From contig JAGXGY010000024.1 in NCBI GenBank assembly GCA_024636505.1, positions 1 through 32,422 of the forward strand: DNA of 32,422 nucleotides, read 5' to 3'. Positions 8,110-17,165 of this stretch are shown piece after piece (the first letter of the stretch is position 1; each line of letters begins with the position of its first letter). The notes beneath the pieces were generated by a model. It did not search any database. It saw only the letters and a program-made list of their open reading frames with translations, and was not told the origin of the DNA. Both the position numbers and the translations under genes were made by a program. This DNA is from Methylobacter sp. Its GTDB lineage: Bacteria; Pseudomonadota; Gammaproteobacteria; Methylococcales; Methylomonadaceae.

Positions 8110-9963
8110 TTAGTTTGAAAAATCCAAACCTACACGAGACATTGTTGCGCCGAACCGCTGAAGTAAGTTAAGTGCGTATTCGTATTGAAGTTGGGCAACA
8201 ACTCGTACGGTGTGTTTTTTCATCGTTATGCGCTTATTTTTTGGATGTTGGCTAGGTCGCCAAATTTGTAATTCCCTGGCCTTTGGATCAAAAGTTCCAA
8301 GTTTTGCTGCAATCATTTGTTCCCAAACGGCATTGGCATTTAGGTCTCCGTTACGATGAAAGGTAAAGGTATAAATTTCCTTGTCTATTTCAAGAAAAAG
8401 AAAAATATTGCGGTTGGCTTCTTCAATCGCTTTTTGTTCACCAATCTTTGTTAATTCAACCGCAGTAAAAGGCATTGAATCTTTAACTCGACCAAATAAC
8501 CCTGATGTTTTTTGGCCTGGCACTAAATCACAGGCTGGAGATAAACATATCCAATATTCTTTTTCAGGTATACCGTTATCAAGATCCAAAACGTGTCCAG
8601 TGGTCAAATGGTAACCATTAACGGGTTTAGTGCTGTTATAACAGTTAATGTGCTTAGTAATTTTTTTTAGCTCTGGATCAAATTTAGTTTTACTTTGTTT
8701 TTCAGGCTTATCAGTAGCTTCTTGAGTATTGAAGTGTTCGGGATTAATTTTGATTTTACAGTGTTTTGCAACCACATCGGCCGTATCTTGAGTGTTCAAA
8801 TGTAATGCAAGTTTGTCGGCGAATATGCCAATATCTTTTCTCAAAACATCACCCAATGCTTCCCAATGCTTACTGACAGTATCAGTAATGACCTGATTTT
8901 GAATGTGGCGATGATCTTTTGAATCAAGCAACGCTTTTAACCAGCCAGCTTGTAGGTAATGATTTTCAAGAATTTCAGACTCGGCTATAACGCCACGGTC
9001 ATCCATAAGAAATCGCATTTGACTCATTAATAGCCTGTGTGGCTCTGGACACCATTCATGCAAAGCATCCAATAATTTGTCTGGGAGCGTATTGGGTTGG
9101 TGATGTTTATTGACTACTGTCACAAACAGGCAATCTGTTCTAATCCATTTGATGTTTTTTTCCGGTGAAGCTGTTGATACATGACCTAAATATTCTTTGG
9201 ACAGCTTATCTTTTTCTTTTATGTCATCTTCTTTTTTCGATAACAACCATTTAATAATATCAATAGGTTTCAACGTCGTGCTTTTTGGGCGATTTTTGTG
9301 CAAATCTATTATTTTTCGACCTTCTGGTTGCCGTAATAAATATTCACAACCATTTTCTTTTTTGGCACGGTAATTCAGATATATCTGCTCGGTAATTTCT
9401 GCGTTAAGTTTACCGAGAATATCTTCATCCTCGGCTTCCCAATCACCCAGTTGATTTTCTATCGTATCGTCTTCTTCGGATGACAAACTAAGGTTTTTAT
9501 CAGCATAGGTCAAACCTAAGGCAATATCACGAACCACAACCTCCATATCGCCTTTGGTGTAAACAATCACCATATTAAAATGCTTATTGCCAGCGAGTTT
9601 CCTAAGGATTTTTATGGCTTTCTCACCCGTATCGTTAAGATTGAAGTCCAATATCATTAAATCGCTGTGAATCAAATACGGTGCAATAATTTCATCGTCT
9701 TTGAAAGGAATATTGTTGCCGTCGTGAACATCAACTAACCAAGGTTTTTCTCTATGCCTGCAAAATTGAAGAATCTCTTTTACAGTTTCAACATCAACTG
9801 GTTTACCTTTCCATGCCCCATCTTCGTTTAATTCCTTTGCTATCATGCCATCCAAGGAAGGAAACTCATCATCAATCACAACCACGGTGCGAATTGGGTC
9901 AATATAAACCTCCCTAATAAGGTCGCGATATTCAACCGGTTTTGCAACCTCAGGCTTCACCAT
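8110..9963 (-). CDS. Receiver-like protein with large unrecognised C-terminal region
   Basis: The N-terminal 150 residues resemble a response-regulator receiver domain: an acidic cluster D31-D32-E33 in VVVIDDE, a candidate phospho-acceptor D106 in LMILDFNL, and T136/K137 in VIVYTKGD. The distance from D31 to D106 is longer than in standard receivers, so there is an insertion. I recognise no DNA-binding output domain in the remainder. Visible there are an acidic stretch (162-182), a middle helical region, a segment with YWICLSPACDLVPG (470-483), and a conserved-looking end LLQRFGATMSRVGLDF (600-615). The start codon overlaps the end of the ATPase gene by 14 bases, implying coupled translation and a functional pair. 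I infer that it receives phosphate, or a conformational signal, from the ATPase protein. The effector activity is unknown. Confidence 0.75.
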   Translation of the reverse strand: MVKPEVAKPVEYRDLIREVYIDPIRTVVVIDDEFPSLDGMIAKELNEDGAWKGKPVDVETVKEILQFCRHREKPWLVDVHDGNNIPFKDDEIIAPYLIHSDLMILDFNLNDTGEKAIKILRKLAGNKHFNMVIVYTKGDMEVVVRDIALGLTYADKNLSLSSEEDDTIENQLGDWEAEDEDILGKLNAEITEQIYLNYRAKKENGCEYLLRQPEGRKIIDLHKNRPKSTTLKPIDIIKWLLSKKEDDIKEKDKLSKEYLGHVSTASPEKNIKWIRTDCLFVTVVNKHHQPNTLPDKLLDALHEWCPEPHRLLMSQMRFLMDDRGVIAESEILENHYLQAGWLKALLDSKDHRHIQNQVITDTVSKHWEALGDVLRKDIGIFADKLALHLNTQDTADVVAKHCKIKINPEHFNTQEATDKPEKQSKTKFDPELKKITKHINCYNSTKPVNGYHLTTGHVLDLDNGIPEKEYWICLSPACDLVPGQKTSGLFGRVKDSMPFTAVELTKIGEQKAIEEANRNIFLFLEIDKEIYTFTFHRNGDLNANAVWEQMIAAKLGTFDPKARELQIWRPSQHPKNKRITMKKHTVRVVAQLQYEYALNLLQRFGATMSRVGLDFSN

Positions 9964-12931
9964 ATTTAGCTCCTTTAAAATCGATCATGAAATTTGCACC
10001 CGGTAACCTTTTAAGATTTCCGTCTTTAATATAATCAATGGTATGTCCGCCTACCGCTAAGTTGGCTCGACACAGATAAAGCCCGACCCCACGCCCACCG
10101 CGAAGTTTGCGGGTAAAAAACAAACTGAACAGGTGCTTAAGGTCATCCTCTTCCACGCCCGGTCCGTCATCGGCAACAACGACTTTGCCGTCAACAATAT
10201 CCAGTAATATTGTTTTGGAATCCGAGCCGCTCTGAGATACCCAATAAGCGGCGTTGTTGATTAAATTGAGAAAGACCGGATAAATGCGTGCGGGTTGTTC
10301 ATAGACACTAAAATTTTTGAATGCCTGCGTAGCTTCCAAACTAATATTTCGGTGCGTCAAGTTTTTACCCATAAAACTATGAATGTATTCGATGATCTTG
10401 TCACCGCTAAGCCACATTTTGATTTTTTCGCCTGACAATTTCAGCGGCGATAAAAAGCGCAGTCTGTCAGTCAGCATCTCATGGGCTAATTTAACGGCGG
10501 CGTAAGCAGATGTAAATTTGGCTTGCTCGGGCATTTCCCGCAATCCTCGGGAAATCGTCATGTCCAGTCCCTCAATTTCATGACCGATAAACTCAACGGT
10601 AATACCCAGTTGTGCCAGCGAATTCAAACGCTCAAGCTCCTGCTTTAATTCCGTCGACTCATCCAGAGTAAAGCTGATAAGGGATTCAACATCAATGCTT
10701 TCCTGAAGACTTTTTAGAACAGAAATATAGGGTTCAAATACTTCGGTATTTCTTCGATCCTGACGGTCACGCTCACGGTCAAGTTCATCAAGTACTTCAG
10801 TCAGTGAGATTCGTTGATGTTCCAAGTCTTCCAAGCGAGGCAACATTTCTAAATGATAAGCTTTGTTTCTTTCATCGGTTAGTTGGCTTATGCGTTGAAG
10901 TTCAGCATTGAGAATTTCCTTGGATTCTTGGCCCCACTTACGTAAGCGCTTGTGCAGAAAAGCAGCGTTACGGTTCAATTCGGAATAAGCGGTTTCGGAA
11001 GGGGATTTGGGTTTTAAAATTTCCAGTTTTTTAATCAGCGTATCGTTCAACTGCAAACATAATTCGGCAGCCTCGCGGTTTTCACGCCGATAATCTTTGA
11101 ATGCCTCTTCCAGCGTACCTAGTGTGTTGGGCGGTGTTCCCAACGACAATTCTTTAACATTATTTTTTAAACTGCCTACGCGTTCTCTGAACGCGAGAAT
11201 TTCTGATTCTTCATCAGGGAGTCCTGATTTTGCTTGTTCAGCAAGCGCCTGAAGTTCATGTAAGGTGTTGTGCAGCTTGGGCGAAAACTCCTGTAAATTT
11301 TTACGAAATTCTTTACGTTTGCGGGCTTTTACTTTTTTTTGTGCATCCTCGGCTTTGGCTTTATTATTGTTTTCTTGTATTAACGGCAATTGCTGCTGGC
11401 GAATTTCAGCAGAAGAACCGAAGTATCGGCGAGCGGCTATCATAAGTATATTCTCGACTAAATCTTTGAAAACTTTAGCTGCTTTGTTATCGATAATACC
11501 TTCTCTGCCGGCTTTGTCCTTGAGATTTGGGTTATCTTCTCTTGTTAGGGCCACTCGACCAAAAGAGCCTTTTGTCACCCAAAATTCACGACCTGCATTT
11601 AAGGCGCGCCGCTTCTCAATTTCAAAAAAATCGTTATCTTCTCTGCCGTAAGGCATCACTCTAAGTCCGTTTCTATAAACTAAAAATCCGCCGTATTTTT
11701 TAGATTGAATTTTTAATTTACTCCAAATTTCAGAGTGCAAAGTTGTGTTCGATTGGTCTCTTTCATATGAGCCTAATCGAATGTGAAACGCTCCAACTTT
11801 GTAGTCAGAACGAGTCGGAATCTTTAGGTCTTTTGGAGGCAATATCTGAATTTCACCATTTAACCATTGCCCAAAAGCACGGACACGGCCTTTAAAAATA
11901 CCCGCTGTATCAACTGTGCCGTCAACGATGTGCTCCAATTCTTCGAGATTACGCAAATCGAATTCACGTTCATCGGAAATAATCGGCCTGCTTAGTAAAC
12001 CCTCCCAGGCGGTGACTGAAAAATGGAAATCTTCCGCCGCATAACCTTCTTGGATTTCAGTCGGATCTACATACGGATCAGTAAAATTCTGCAAAGTCTG
12101 AAACAACCTCTCTTTTGCTTGTTTAGCGGTGTTTTCTTCGTCCAAGGCGGCACGGCTATTAAGTTGGGCTTCCAGGTCAAAAGAAATATTGCCGATTAAC
12201 AACGCCGTACCGTGGGTTGCTTTGTCGTTCCACACAGGCCATTGCTGCAAATGCCGTGTTTCAAACGTTGTTGTGACTAGCGCTTGCTCAATGGCATCCC
12301 GTGTCAGAGGTTTATTTTCGGCTTTTTCCACTTGGTCAAAACTTAACCAGGCAGCTTTGATACGTTGATCTCTCGTTGGATCACGTCCATCACCGACTAA
12401 ATTGCCCAACAGTCGGTCAAACATTATGGGCAATTGCTGTAATAATTCGTTTTTATCGAAAAAATCAATCAACGGGACTTCAATGTCTTGAAGATAAAGA
12501 AACGGATTTTCAAATAAGCGCCAATCAATTAAGGCGGCTACAAAGGGCTGATCCATTTTTTTGGAAATCAGCAGCAGCAATGATCCCAAGTTGCCCGCAG
12601 ATAAGCGACCAATGCCTTTCTGTCCTTGTTTTGGACGAAACGGTAAATGATTACGGTCTGGTTCCGGCGTTTCTGTACCCGAGGCTTTTGATTCTGTACC
12701 TATCACCAACCATTTTTCGATAAAATCCGCCCGGTTCATGCCGTGGCCGTCATCGACGATGGCGGCAATCGGCACTTCGCCATCGAAAATATGCAGCGCT
12801 ACTTCTCGTGCGTAAGCATCATAAGCATTTTTCCACAACTCAGAAATTGCGGTTGGGCAATCGGCTATCTGCTCACGGCCCAGATGGTCTATGGTTCGGG
12901 CTCGGGTTTTAAAGGCTGCGGTTTCAATCAT
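9950..12931 (-). CDS. Dual GHKL ATPase: MORC/MutL/Hsp90-like N-terminus, coiled coil, histidine-kinase-like C-terminus
   Basis: A 993-residue protein with two separate GHKL ATP-binding modules. Module 1 (about 20-160) has the N-box ELWKNAYDA (E31, N35), the G1 box DDGHGM (60-65) and a KGIGRLS lid motif (105-111). It is followed by an S5-like segment (about 380-500) with GGFLVYRNGLRVMPYG. A long charged coiled-coil region spans about 510-770. Module 2 resembles a histidine kinase: an H-box-like FIGHEIEGLD with H784, N-box FLNLINNAAYW (887-897), DDGPGV (921-926) and GGRGVGLYL (945-953). An AGGAAG-like ribosome site precedes the ATG. It lies 27 bp after dcm. No transmembrane segment is evident, so it is probably a cytoplasmic sensor. 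MORC-like ATPases are known in restriction-modification neighbourhoods; the fusion to a kinase module is the unusual part. Confidence 0.85.
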   Translation of the reverse strand: MIETAAFKTRARTIDHLGREQIADCPTAISELWKNAYDAYAREVALHIFDGEVPIAAIVDDGHGMNRADFIEKWLVIGTESKASGTETPEPDRNHLPFRPKQGQKGIGRLSAGNLGSLLLLISKKMDQPFVAALIDWRLFENPFLYLQDIEVPLIDFFDKNELLQQLPIMFDRLLGNLVGDGRDPTRDQRIKAAWLSFDQVEKAENKPLTRDAIEQALVTTTFETRHLQQWPVWNDKATHGTALLIGNISFDLEAQLNSRAALDEENTAKQAKERLFQTLQNFTDPYVDPTEIQEGYAAEDFHFSVTAWEGLLSRPIISDEREFDLRNLEELEHIVDGTVDTAGIFKGRVRAFGQWLNGEIQILPPKDLKIPTRSDYKVGAFHIRLGSYERDQSNTTLHSEIWSKLKIQSKKYGGFLVYRNGLRVMPYGREDNDFFEIEKRRALNAGREFWVTKGSFGRVALTREDNPNLKDKAGREGIIDNKAAKVFKDLVENILMIAARRYFGSSAEIRQQQLPLIQENNNKAKAEDAQKKVKARKRKEFRKNLQEFSPKLHNTLHELQALAEQAKSGLPDEESEILAFRERVGSLKNNVKELSLGTPPNTLGTLEEAFKDYRRENREAAELCLQLNDTLIKKLEILKPKSPSETAYSELNRNAAFLHKRLRKWGQESKEILNAELQRISQLTDERNKAYHLEMLPRLEDLEHQRISLTEVLDELDRERDRQDRRNTEVFEPYISVLKSLQESIDVESLISFTLDESTELKQELERLNSLAQLGITVEFIGHEIEGLDMTISRGLREMPEQAKFTSAYAAVKLAHEMLTDRLRFLSPLKLSGEKIKMWLSGDKIIEYIHSFMGKNLTHRNISLEATQAFKNFSVYEQPARIYPVFLNLINNAAYWVSQSGSDSKTILLDIVDGKVVVADDGPGVEEDDLKHLFSLFFTRKLRGGRGVGLYLCRANLAVGGHTIDYIKDGNLKRLPGANFMIDFKGAKYGEA

Positions 12932-12958
12932 GGTGCTTCCTGCTGTATTTTTTGGATG

Positions 12959-14038
12959 CTATTTATCGAGCTTAAAGTTTAGGCTTTCCGCAATAGTGCG
13001 TAATAACACTTCACCAAGTTTTACCGGCACGGCATTGCCGATTTGTTCACCAGCGGCGATAAGCCCCCCCTTGAACACGAACCAATCTGGAAAGGTTTGA
13101 AAACGTGCAGCCTGACGTAAGGTAATACCATGGGGTTCAGTCGGATGCACAAATCTGCCTTTGGAAGGATTAATACAAGCTGTAGTCATCGTCGGGCCGG
13201 GTTGTGTCGGATCGATTCTACCGTAAACATCCTTATGTCCATTATGTTTTTCGTGACACGGCAAAACGCGATTGGAATCTCGACGACTGCCGCCATTTAA
13301 AGGTGTAGATTTAAATACTTCAATCAAATCGGCGGTGTGATTCATATGGATGTTATTTTCATCATCCTCAGGAACAAAATTTTTAAACACTTCAGTCGCG
13401 GGTACCCAAGGATGCAACGATGGATTTTTTTCTATTTCTTTTTCGATGCTGTGCGTAGCTGCCGGCGGCCATACTGAATTAAATTCAATATCGGATCTTA
13501 TGCCCAGTATGAATACTCTTTTTCTTCTTTGCGGCAAACCATAATCCCTGGCATCAAGAGTCACCGGCAGCATCAACTGGTATCCGGCTTTTTTGCCTTC
13601 TGCATAAAATGCGTCTAAAAATTTCTTATGCCTAGACCACAATATGCCCGGTACATTTTCCATAAGAAAAATTTTTGGTTTTAAGACGGCAACATATTCA
13701 AAATAACGCAGAATGAGCTTGTTACGAGGGTCATCAATACCCGCGTTATTAATTCTATGGACTGAAAATCCCTGACAAGGCGGTCCGCCTAAAACAATAT
13801 CGCATACAGCTCCATCCATAAAATGAGCGTGCTTAACTTCTTCCGGCGCCAGTTCAAGTATATTTTTCTGATATAGCCTTGTTGACTTGTCTTCGATGAG
13901 ATTTTGTCGGTATGTTGTACAAGCGTGGTTGTTTATTTCGATGGCAGCGGATACTTTAAAACCAACATTTTTTGCCGCCAAAGAAAATCCTCCGGCTCCC
14001 GCAAACAAATCTATACAATTCGGACGATTTTCCTTCAT
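12959..14038 (-). CDS. dcm: DNA (cytosine-5) methyltransferase, first gene of the island operon
   Basis: Methylates cytosine C5 in a specific DNA site using S-adenosylmethionine. The 359-residue protein has all main family motifs in order: I DLFAGAGGFS (10-19), IV GGPPCQGFS (84-92) with catalytic C88, VI ENVP (127-130), VIII QRRKRV (170-175), a target-recognition region (about 190-300), IX RQAARFQTFPDWF (308-320) and X GNAVP (334-338). The recognition site cannot be deduced. No separate restriction enzyme is adjacent; a Vsr gene closes the operon. The gene symbol reflects the family and not a CCWGG specificity. Confidence 0.95.
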   Translation of the reverse strand: MKENRPNCIDLFAGAGGFSLAAKNVGFKVSAAIEINNHACTTYRQNLIEDKSTRLYQKNILELAPEEVKHAHFMDGAVCDIVLGGPPCQGFSVHRINNAGIDDPRNKLILRYFEYVAVLKPKIFLMENVPGILWSRHKKFLDAFYAEGKKAGYQLMLPVTLDARDYGLPQRRKRVFILGIRSDIEFNSVWPPAATHSIEKEIEKNPSLHPWVPATEVFKNFVPEDDENNIHMNHTADLIEVFKSTPLNGGSRRDSNRVLPCHEKHNGHKDVYGRIDPTQPGPTMTTACINPSKGRFVHPTEPHGITLRQAARFQTFPDWFVFKGGLIAAGEQIGNAVPVKLGEVLLRTIAESLNFKLDK

Positions 14039-14340
14039 AAAAGTTATTACTTGTTACTTCACAGGGCTCTTGCATTGAATTTTAATAGGGTACCGCATCG
14101 AGCATCATTTTCCAAACACCATCCAAAACCCAATAAAACTACACGAGTGCATCCGGCTTCTCTTTTGTATATCCTCACTGTAGCCATTATGAGGTGCAAC
14201 GGAATGCGGGAACTTCTGAGCTGCGCTCAAGCATCCGTTTAAATGCTATCCGATATAAAACCTCCTTGAATATTTTCGTGCTTTTTGTGATTTTTGTGGA
14301 TAATGGATGCTCCAGATTCATCCGAACATCATTTAAAGCC
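14039..14340. other. Gene-free island border upstream of dcm and thpR
   Basis: Divergent spacer of 302 bp. It should contain the promoter of the dcm operon, but I could not find a convincing -35/-10 pair. It holds a REP-like segment (listed separately) and, at about 14270-14302, a low-complexity TTTTCGTGCTTTTTGTGATT-type stretch that resembles recurrent intergenic sequence. No intact gene is seen. Together with 7327-7644 it brackets the accessory operon. Confidence 0.45.
14180..14212. repeat. REP-like degenerate repeat
   Basis: The segment GTAGCCATTATGAGGTGCAA followed by CGGAATGCGGGAA resembles the recurrent bacterial intergenic pattern GTAGCCCG...CGGAATxCGGG. It lies on the island side opposite the REP-like repeat at vsr but is not the same sequence, so it is not evidence for a shared direct repeat. 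Confidence 0.4.
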
Positions 14341-14886
14341 ATGCCCGATACTTCAAGATTGTTTTTCGCCTTATGGCCTGACGATGAAACCCGGCAAGCC
14401 TTGGCACGCCTGGATCGATCCATTCCGACTAAAGAGTTCAAATGGGTGCAGCCGCACAATCTTCATGTGACCTTGGTGTTTCTGGGACAGGTTGACAAAG
14501 ATGCCGAGTTATCGATTAAACAGTCCGTCGTCGGCATTACCGCCGAACCTTTTTCGTTGACCTTTGACAGCTTAAGTTACTGGAGCAGACCTAAGATTTT
14601 ATGCCTGACCTGCCTGCAACCTTTGCCGGAAGCGGCGGTGTTATTGGCATCCGCGTTAGCGGCAACGGCAGCAAACTGCGGCTTGCAAACGGATACCCGG
14701 CCTTATACCCCGCATATTACCCTGGCCCGCCATGCCCGGTATTTGCCGAACGCGAAGTTTGAGCCTATCGTCTGGCGCGCCGAAGCATTTTGCCTGGTTG
14801 AGTCCTGCAGCGAACCCGACGGCATCCGTTATAGGGTGATACAGCAATGGCCTTTTATCCTGCCGCCCGCTAATTCCGTTCAATAA
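14341..14886 (+). CDS. thpR: RNA 2',3'-cyclic phosphodiesterase (2H phosphoesterase, LigT-like)
   Basis: Opens 2',3'-cyclic phosphate ends of RNA. The 181-residue protein has both HxTx signatures of the 2H superfamily: HVTL (42-45) and HITL (125-128), and begins RLFFALWPDDETR as expected for the family. The ATG at 14341 is chosen because family similarity starts there; an in-frame ATG at 14194 would add 49 residues of repeat-like sequence. Its last 17 bases overlap the end of xseA on the other strand, so transcripts of the two genes are antisense at their 3' ends. First conserved gene after the island. Confidence 0.92.
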   Translation: MPDTSRLFFALWPDDETRQALARLDRSIPTKEFKWVQPHNLHVTLVFLGQVDKDAELSIKQSVVGITAEPFSLTFDSLSYWSRPKILCLTCLQPLPEAAVLLASALAATAANCGLQTDTRPYTPHITLARHARYLPNAKFEPIVWRAEAFCLVESCSEPDGIRYRVIQQWPFILPPANSVQ

Positions 14887-16228
14887 CTTTAATCTGACTA
14901 GTGAACCGGCCCTGCGCAAGCCGGGTTTGAACCAGTTCGCCGACGCTGATTTGTTCGGTAGAACGGATGATTGCACCGGTAATTGGGTTGATTGCCATCG
15001 CATAACCCCGGTTTAACGTTGCCAAGGGACTGACCGCATCCAGAGTCTGGCTGGTGTTTAACAAACGCTGATTAAGTTGCTCCAGCTTATGGGCGATTGC
15101 GGCCATCAGCCGCCCGTTTAAATACTCTTGCCGTTGCTTATGACTGTTAATGGTTGCCGCCGGATTATGTTGCCATAATTGGGCGGTTTTTGCCTCGACA
15201 CTACCGGCCATTTGGCGAAGCTTGGTATGCATGGCTTGTTTGAGTCTGACCTCCAGCTCGTCCATGCGCTTGACGTTTCCGGCTAGTTTTTGTCCCGGAT
15301 GTTGCCGTTGCAGACGCTGACTCAGCCAATCCAGGGTTTGCTGTTTTTGATTCAGTTTGCGTTGCAGTTGTTGTTGCAGCTTGGATTCCAGGTACTCGAA
15401 TCGGGACAGCCATTGCTGTTGATCGGGGCTGGCATGTTCTGCGGCTGCCGATGGCGTTGCAGCGCGCAAGTCGGCAACAAAATCGGCAATAGTGAAATCG
15501 GTTTCATGCCCGACCGCTGAGATAATCGGAATGTCGCTGTCAAAAATGGCTCGCGCAACCAGTTCTTCATTAAATGCCCAAAGGTCTTCCAGCGATCCGC
15601 CGCCCCGCCCGAGTATGATAAGGTCGCATTGTTTGAGTCGATTGGCAATTGCTATTGCTCCGGCGATTTCATGTTTGGCGTTGTCGCCCTGCACCGCAGC
15701 CGGGTAAATAATCACCGGTATCGCCGCAAAACGTCGTTGCAACACCGTCAATATGTCCCTGATAGCCGCGCCTGACGGTGAAGTTATCACCCCGATTGCG
15801 GTCGGCAAAGCGGGCAAAGTTTGTTTATGTGCCGCATCGAACAAGCCTTGTTCGGACAATTTCAGCTTTAATGCATCAAACGCCCGGCGCAAAGCCCCGT
15901 CGCCGGCTTCTTCAATATGCTCGACGATCAGCTGATAGTCGCCTCTGGGTTGGTACAGACTGACTTGCGCCCTGACGATAACCTGTTTGCCGTTTTCCGG
16001 TTTAAACGCCAGGCGGCGCTGCTGGGTGCGGAACATCGCACAGCGCACCTGAGCGTTAGCGTCTTTCAGCGTGAAATAAATATGCCCTGAAGAGGGCTGC
16101 GCCAGGTTGGATAACTCGCCTTCAACCCATACAGACAAGAAATGCTCGCCAAGCAATTGGCTGGTTTCGCGGTTAAGTTGGGTAACGGTAATGATATTGC
16201 CTGGTATAGAAGTGGAAATTGCAGCCAT
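14870..16228 (-). CDS. xseA: Exodeoxyribonuclease VII large subunit
   Basis: Catalytic subunit of ExoVII, which degrades single-stranded DNA together with XseB. The 452-residue protein has an N-terminal OB-fold (about 10-110), the catalytic domain with GRGGGSLEDLWAFNEE (about residues 207-222) and GHETDFTIAD, a long coiled-coil arm (about 265-395) with many Q/L/K repeats, and a short C-terminal segment. Length is normal. xseB is not in the window. It overlaps thpR tail to tail by 17 bp. Confidence 0.95.
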   Translation of the reverse strand: MAAISTSIPGNIITVTQLNRETSQLLGEHFLSVWVEGELSNLAQPSSGHIYFTLKDANAQVRCAMFRTQQRRLAFKPENGKQVIVRAQVSLYQPRGDYQLIVEHIEEAGDGALRRAFDALKLKLSEQGLFDAAHKQTLPALPTAIGVITSPSGAAIRDILTVLQRRFAAIPVIIYPAAVQGDNAKHEIAGAIAIANRLKQCDLIILGRGGGSLEDLWAFNEELVARAIFDSDIPIISAVGHETDFTIADFVADLRAATPSAAAEHASPDQQQWLSRFEYLESKLQQQLQRKLNQKQQTLDWLSQRLQRQHPGQKLAGNVKRMDELEVRLKQAMHTKLRQMAGSVEAKTAQLWQHNPAATINSHKQRQEYLNGRLMAAIAHKLEQLNQRLLNTSQTLDAVSPLATLNRGYAMAINPITGAIIRSTEQISVGELVQTRLAQGRFTSQIKVIERN

Positions 16229-16433
16229 TGTTTTACGCGCATTTTTAGAATAGGTTTATTAAGATAAGCCGTTAACCTAACGTCTTGTTAGTTGCAGGCA
16301 ATTTGGAAACTTTTATTCGCCACCAACAAAAGCAATAACCTCGTGTAGCTAGCGTTCTTCATGGTGAATGATTTTTTAAGCCTGCCTATCGTTTTTTGTG
16401 ATTTACCTGTACCAATGAGAAACTACCGGCTAA

Positions 16434-17165
16434 CTACTCACTCATCTTTTGTATACTTTCCCGTTGAAGCTGATTGATATAGCGTTGAATAGTCGATTCG
16501 AATACAGGCGTCATCCGGGTAAATAAACAACCTATTTTCTGAATTTTAAGCACAGCAATTTTATCGGGGTTAATGATGGTCTTAGTGCGGACTTTAAAGT
16601 CGATGACATCGTCACCTGTCCCCGAAAGCACCAATCTACACCGTTCAAATTGTGCTTCCGAGGTCAATAAGCTGGAAATCTCAGGCGAAGTATTCAGCAC
16701 TGAAAAACCGGTAAGACTAATGTCGTACAACACTAAATCAACAGAATCCTGCTCCTCAAGTGCCAACCGGCAATAACTGCCTTTTGCGCGCGGCGATATT
16801 ACCCGAAAGAATTCTCTACGCTGTTTCCAAAAGAGTGATTCAGGGATAGGCATGGTAAACGCCGGCTCACCATGATAGAGGATTTGTGTCAGTCCATTGC
16901 CGTTAAACGAAACCTTTATGCCTGAATAATCGGCTTCAAAAATGATCCGACTCGCTTTAAGCAGCTGTTGATTCAAAGCCTCTTTAAGCCCGTAATCAAA
17001 AATCATGGCATTGTTTTCCTGATCAATATCAAGTATTGCCGTCAGAAAAAATGCCTGTCCCTCACCAAAATCAACGCTGAGCAAACATTTATTTTTAATT
17101 AAAATGGATAAATTATCAATTATTTGTCTTGGATGGTAGATTGAAAAGGAAGAGGAATCGCTCAT
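16434..17165 (-). CDS. YcgR-like PilZ domain protein, copy 1
   Basis: Predicted cyclic-di-GMP receptor of 243 residues, with an N-terminal YcgR-like domain (about 10-105) and a C-terminal PilZ domain (about 113-235). Both c-di-GMP-binding motifs are present: RxxxR at R117-R121 in RREFFR and DxSxxG at D148-G153 in DISLTG. YcgR in E. coli acts as a flagellar brake, but no flagellar gene is nearby, so the target is open. It is the most downstream and most diverged of three tandem paralogues, which align without gaps over the first 150 residues. The 205 bp between its stop side and xseA holds nothing recognised. Confidence 0.85.
   Translation of the reverse strand: MSDSSSFSIYHPRQIIDNLSILIKNKCLLSVDFGEGQAFFLTAILDIDQENNAMIFDYGLKEALNQQLLKASRIIFEADYSGIKVSFNGNGLTQILYHGEPAFTMPIPESLFWKQRREFFRVISPRAKGSYCRLALEEQDSVDLVLYDISLTGFSVLNTSPEISSLLTSEAQFERCRLVLSGTGDDVIDFKVRTKTIINPDKIAVLKIQKIGCLFTRMTPVFESTIQRYINQLQRESIQKMSE

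Noticed and set aside
14194..14340. N-terminal extension of thpR by 49 residues
   Set aside because: The extension is repeat-like, has no family similarity, and the ATG at 14341 begins exactly where 2H-phosphoesterase similarity starts.
7327..14340. Direct repeats or a tRNA attachment site bounding the island
   Set aside because: The border repeats differ in sequence, and no tRNA gene or integrase is present, so site-specific integration is not supported.
14187..14459. Minus-strand frame across the dcm-thpR spacer containing FKEVLYRI, reminiscent of the start of GxxExxY-type proteins
   Set aside because: The similarity is a few residues, no family core follows, and the frame is made of repeat-like sequence antisense to thpR.
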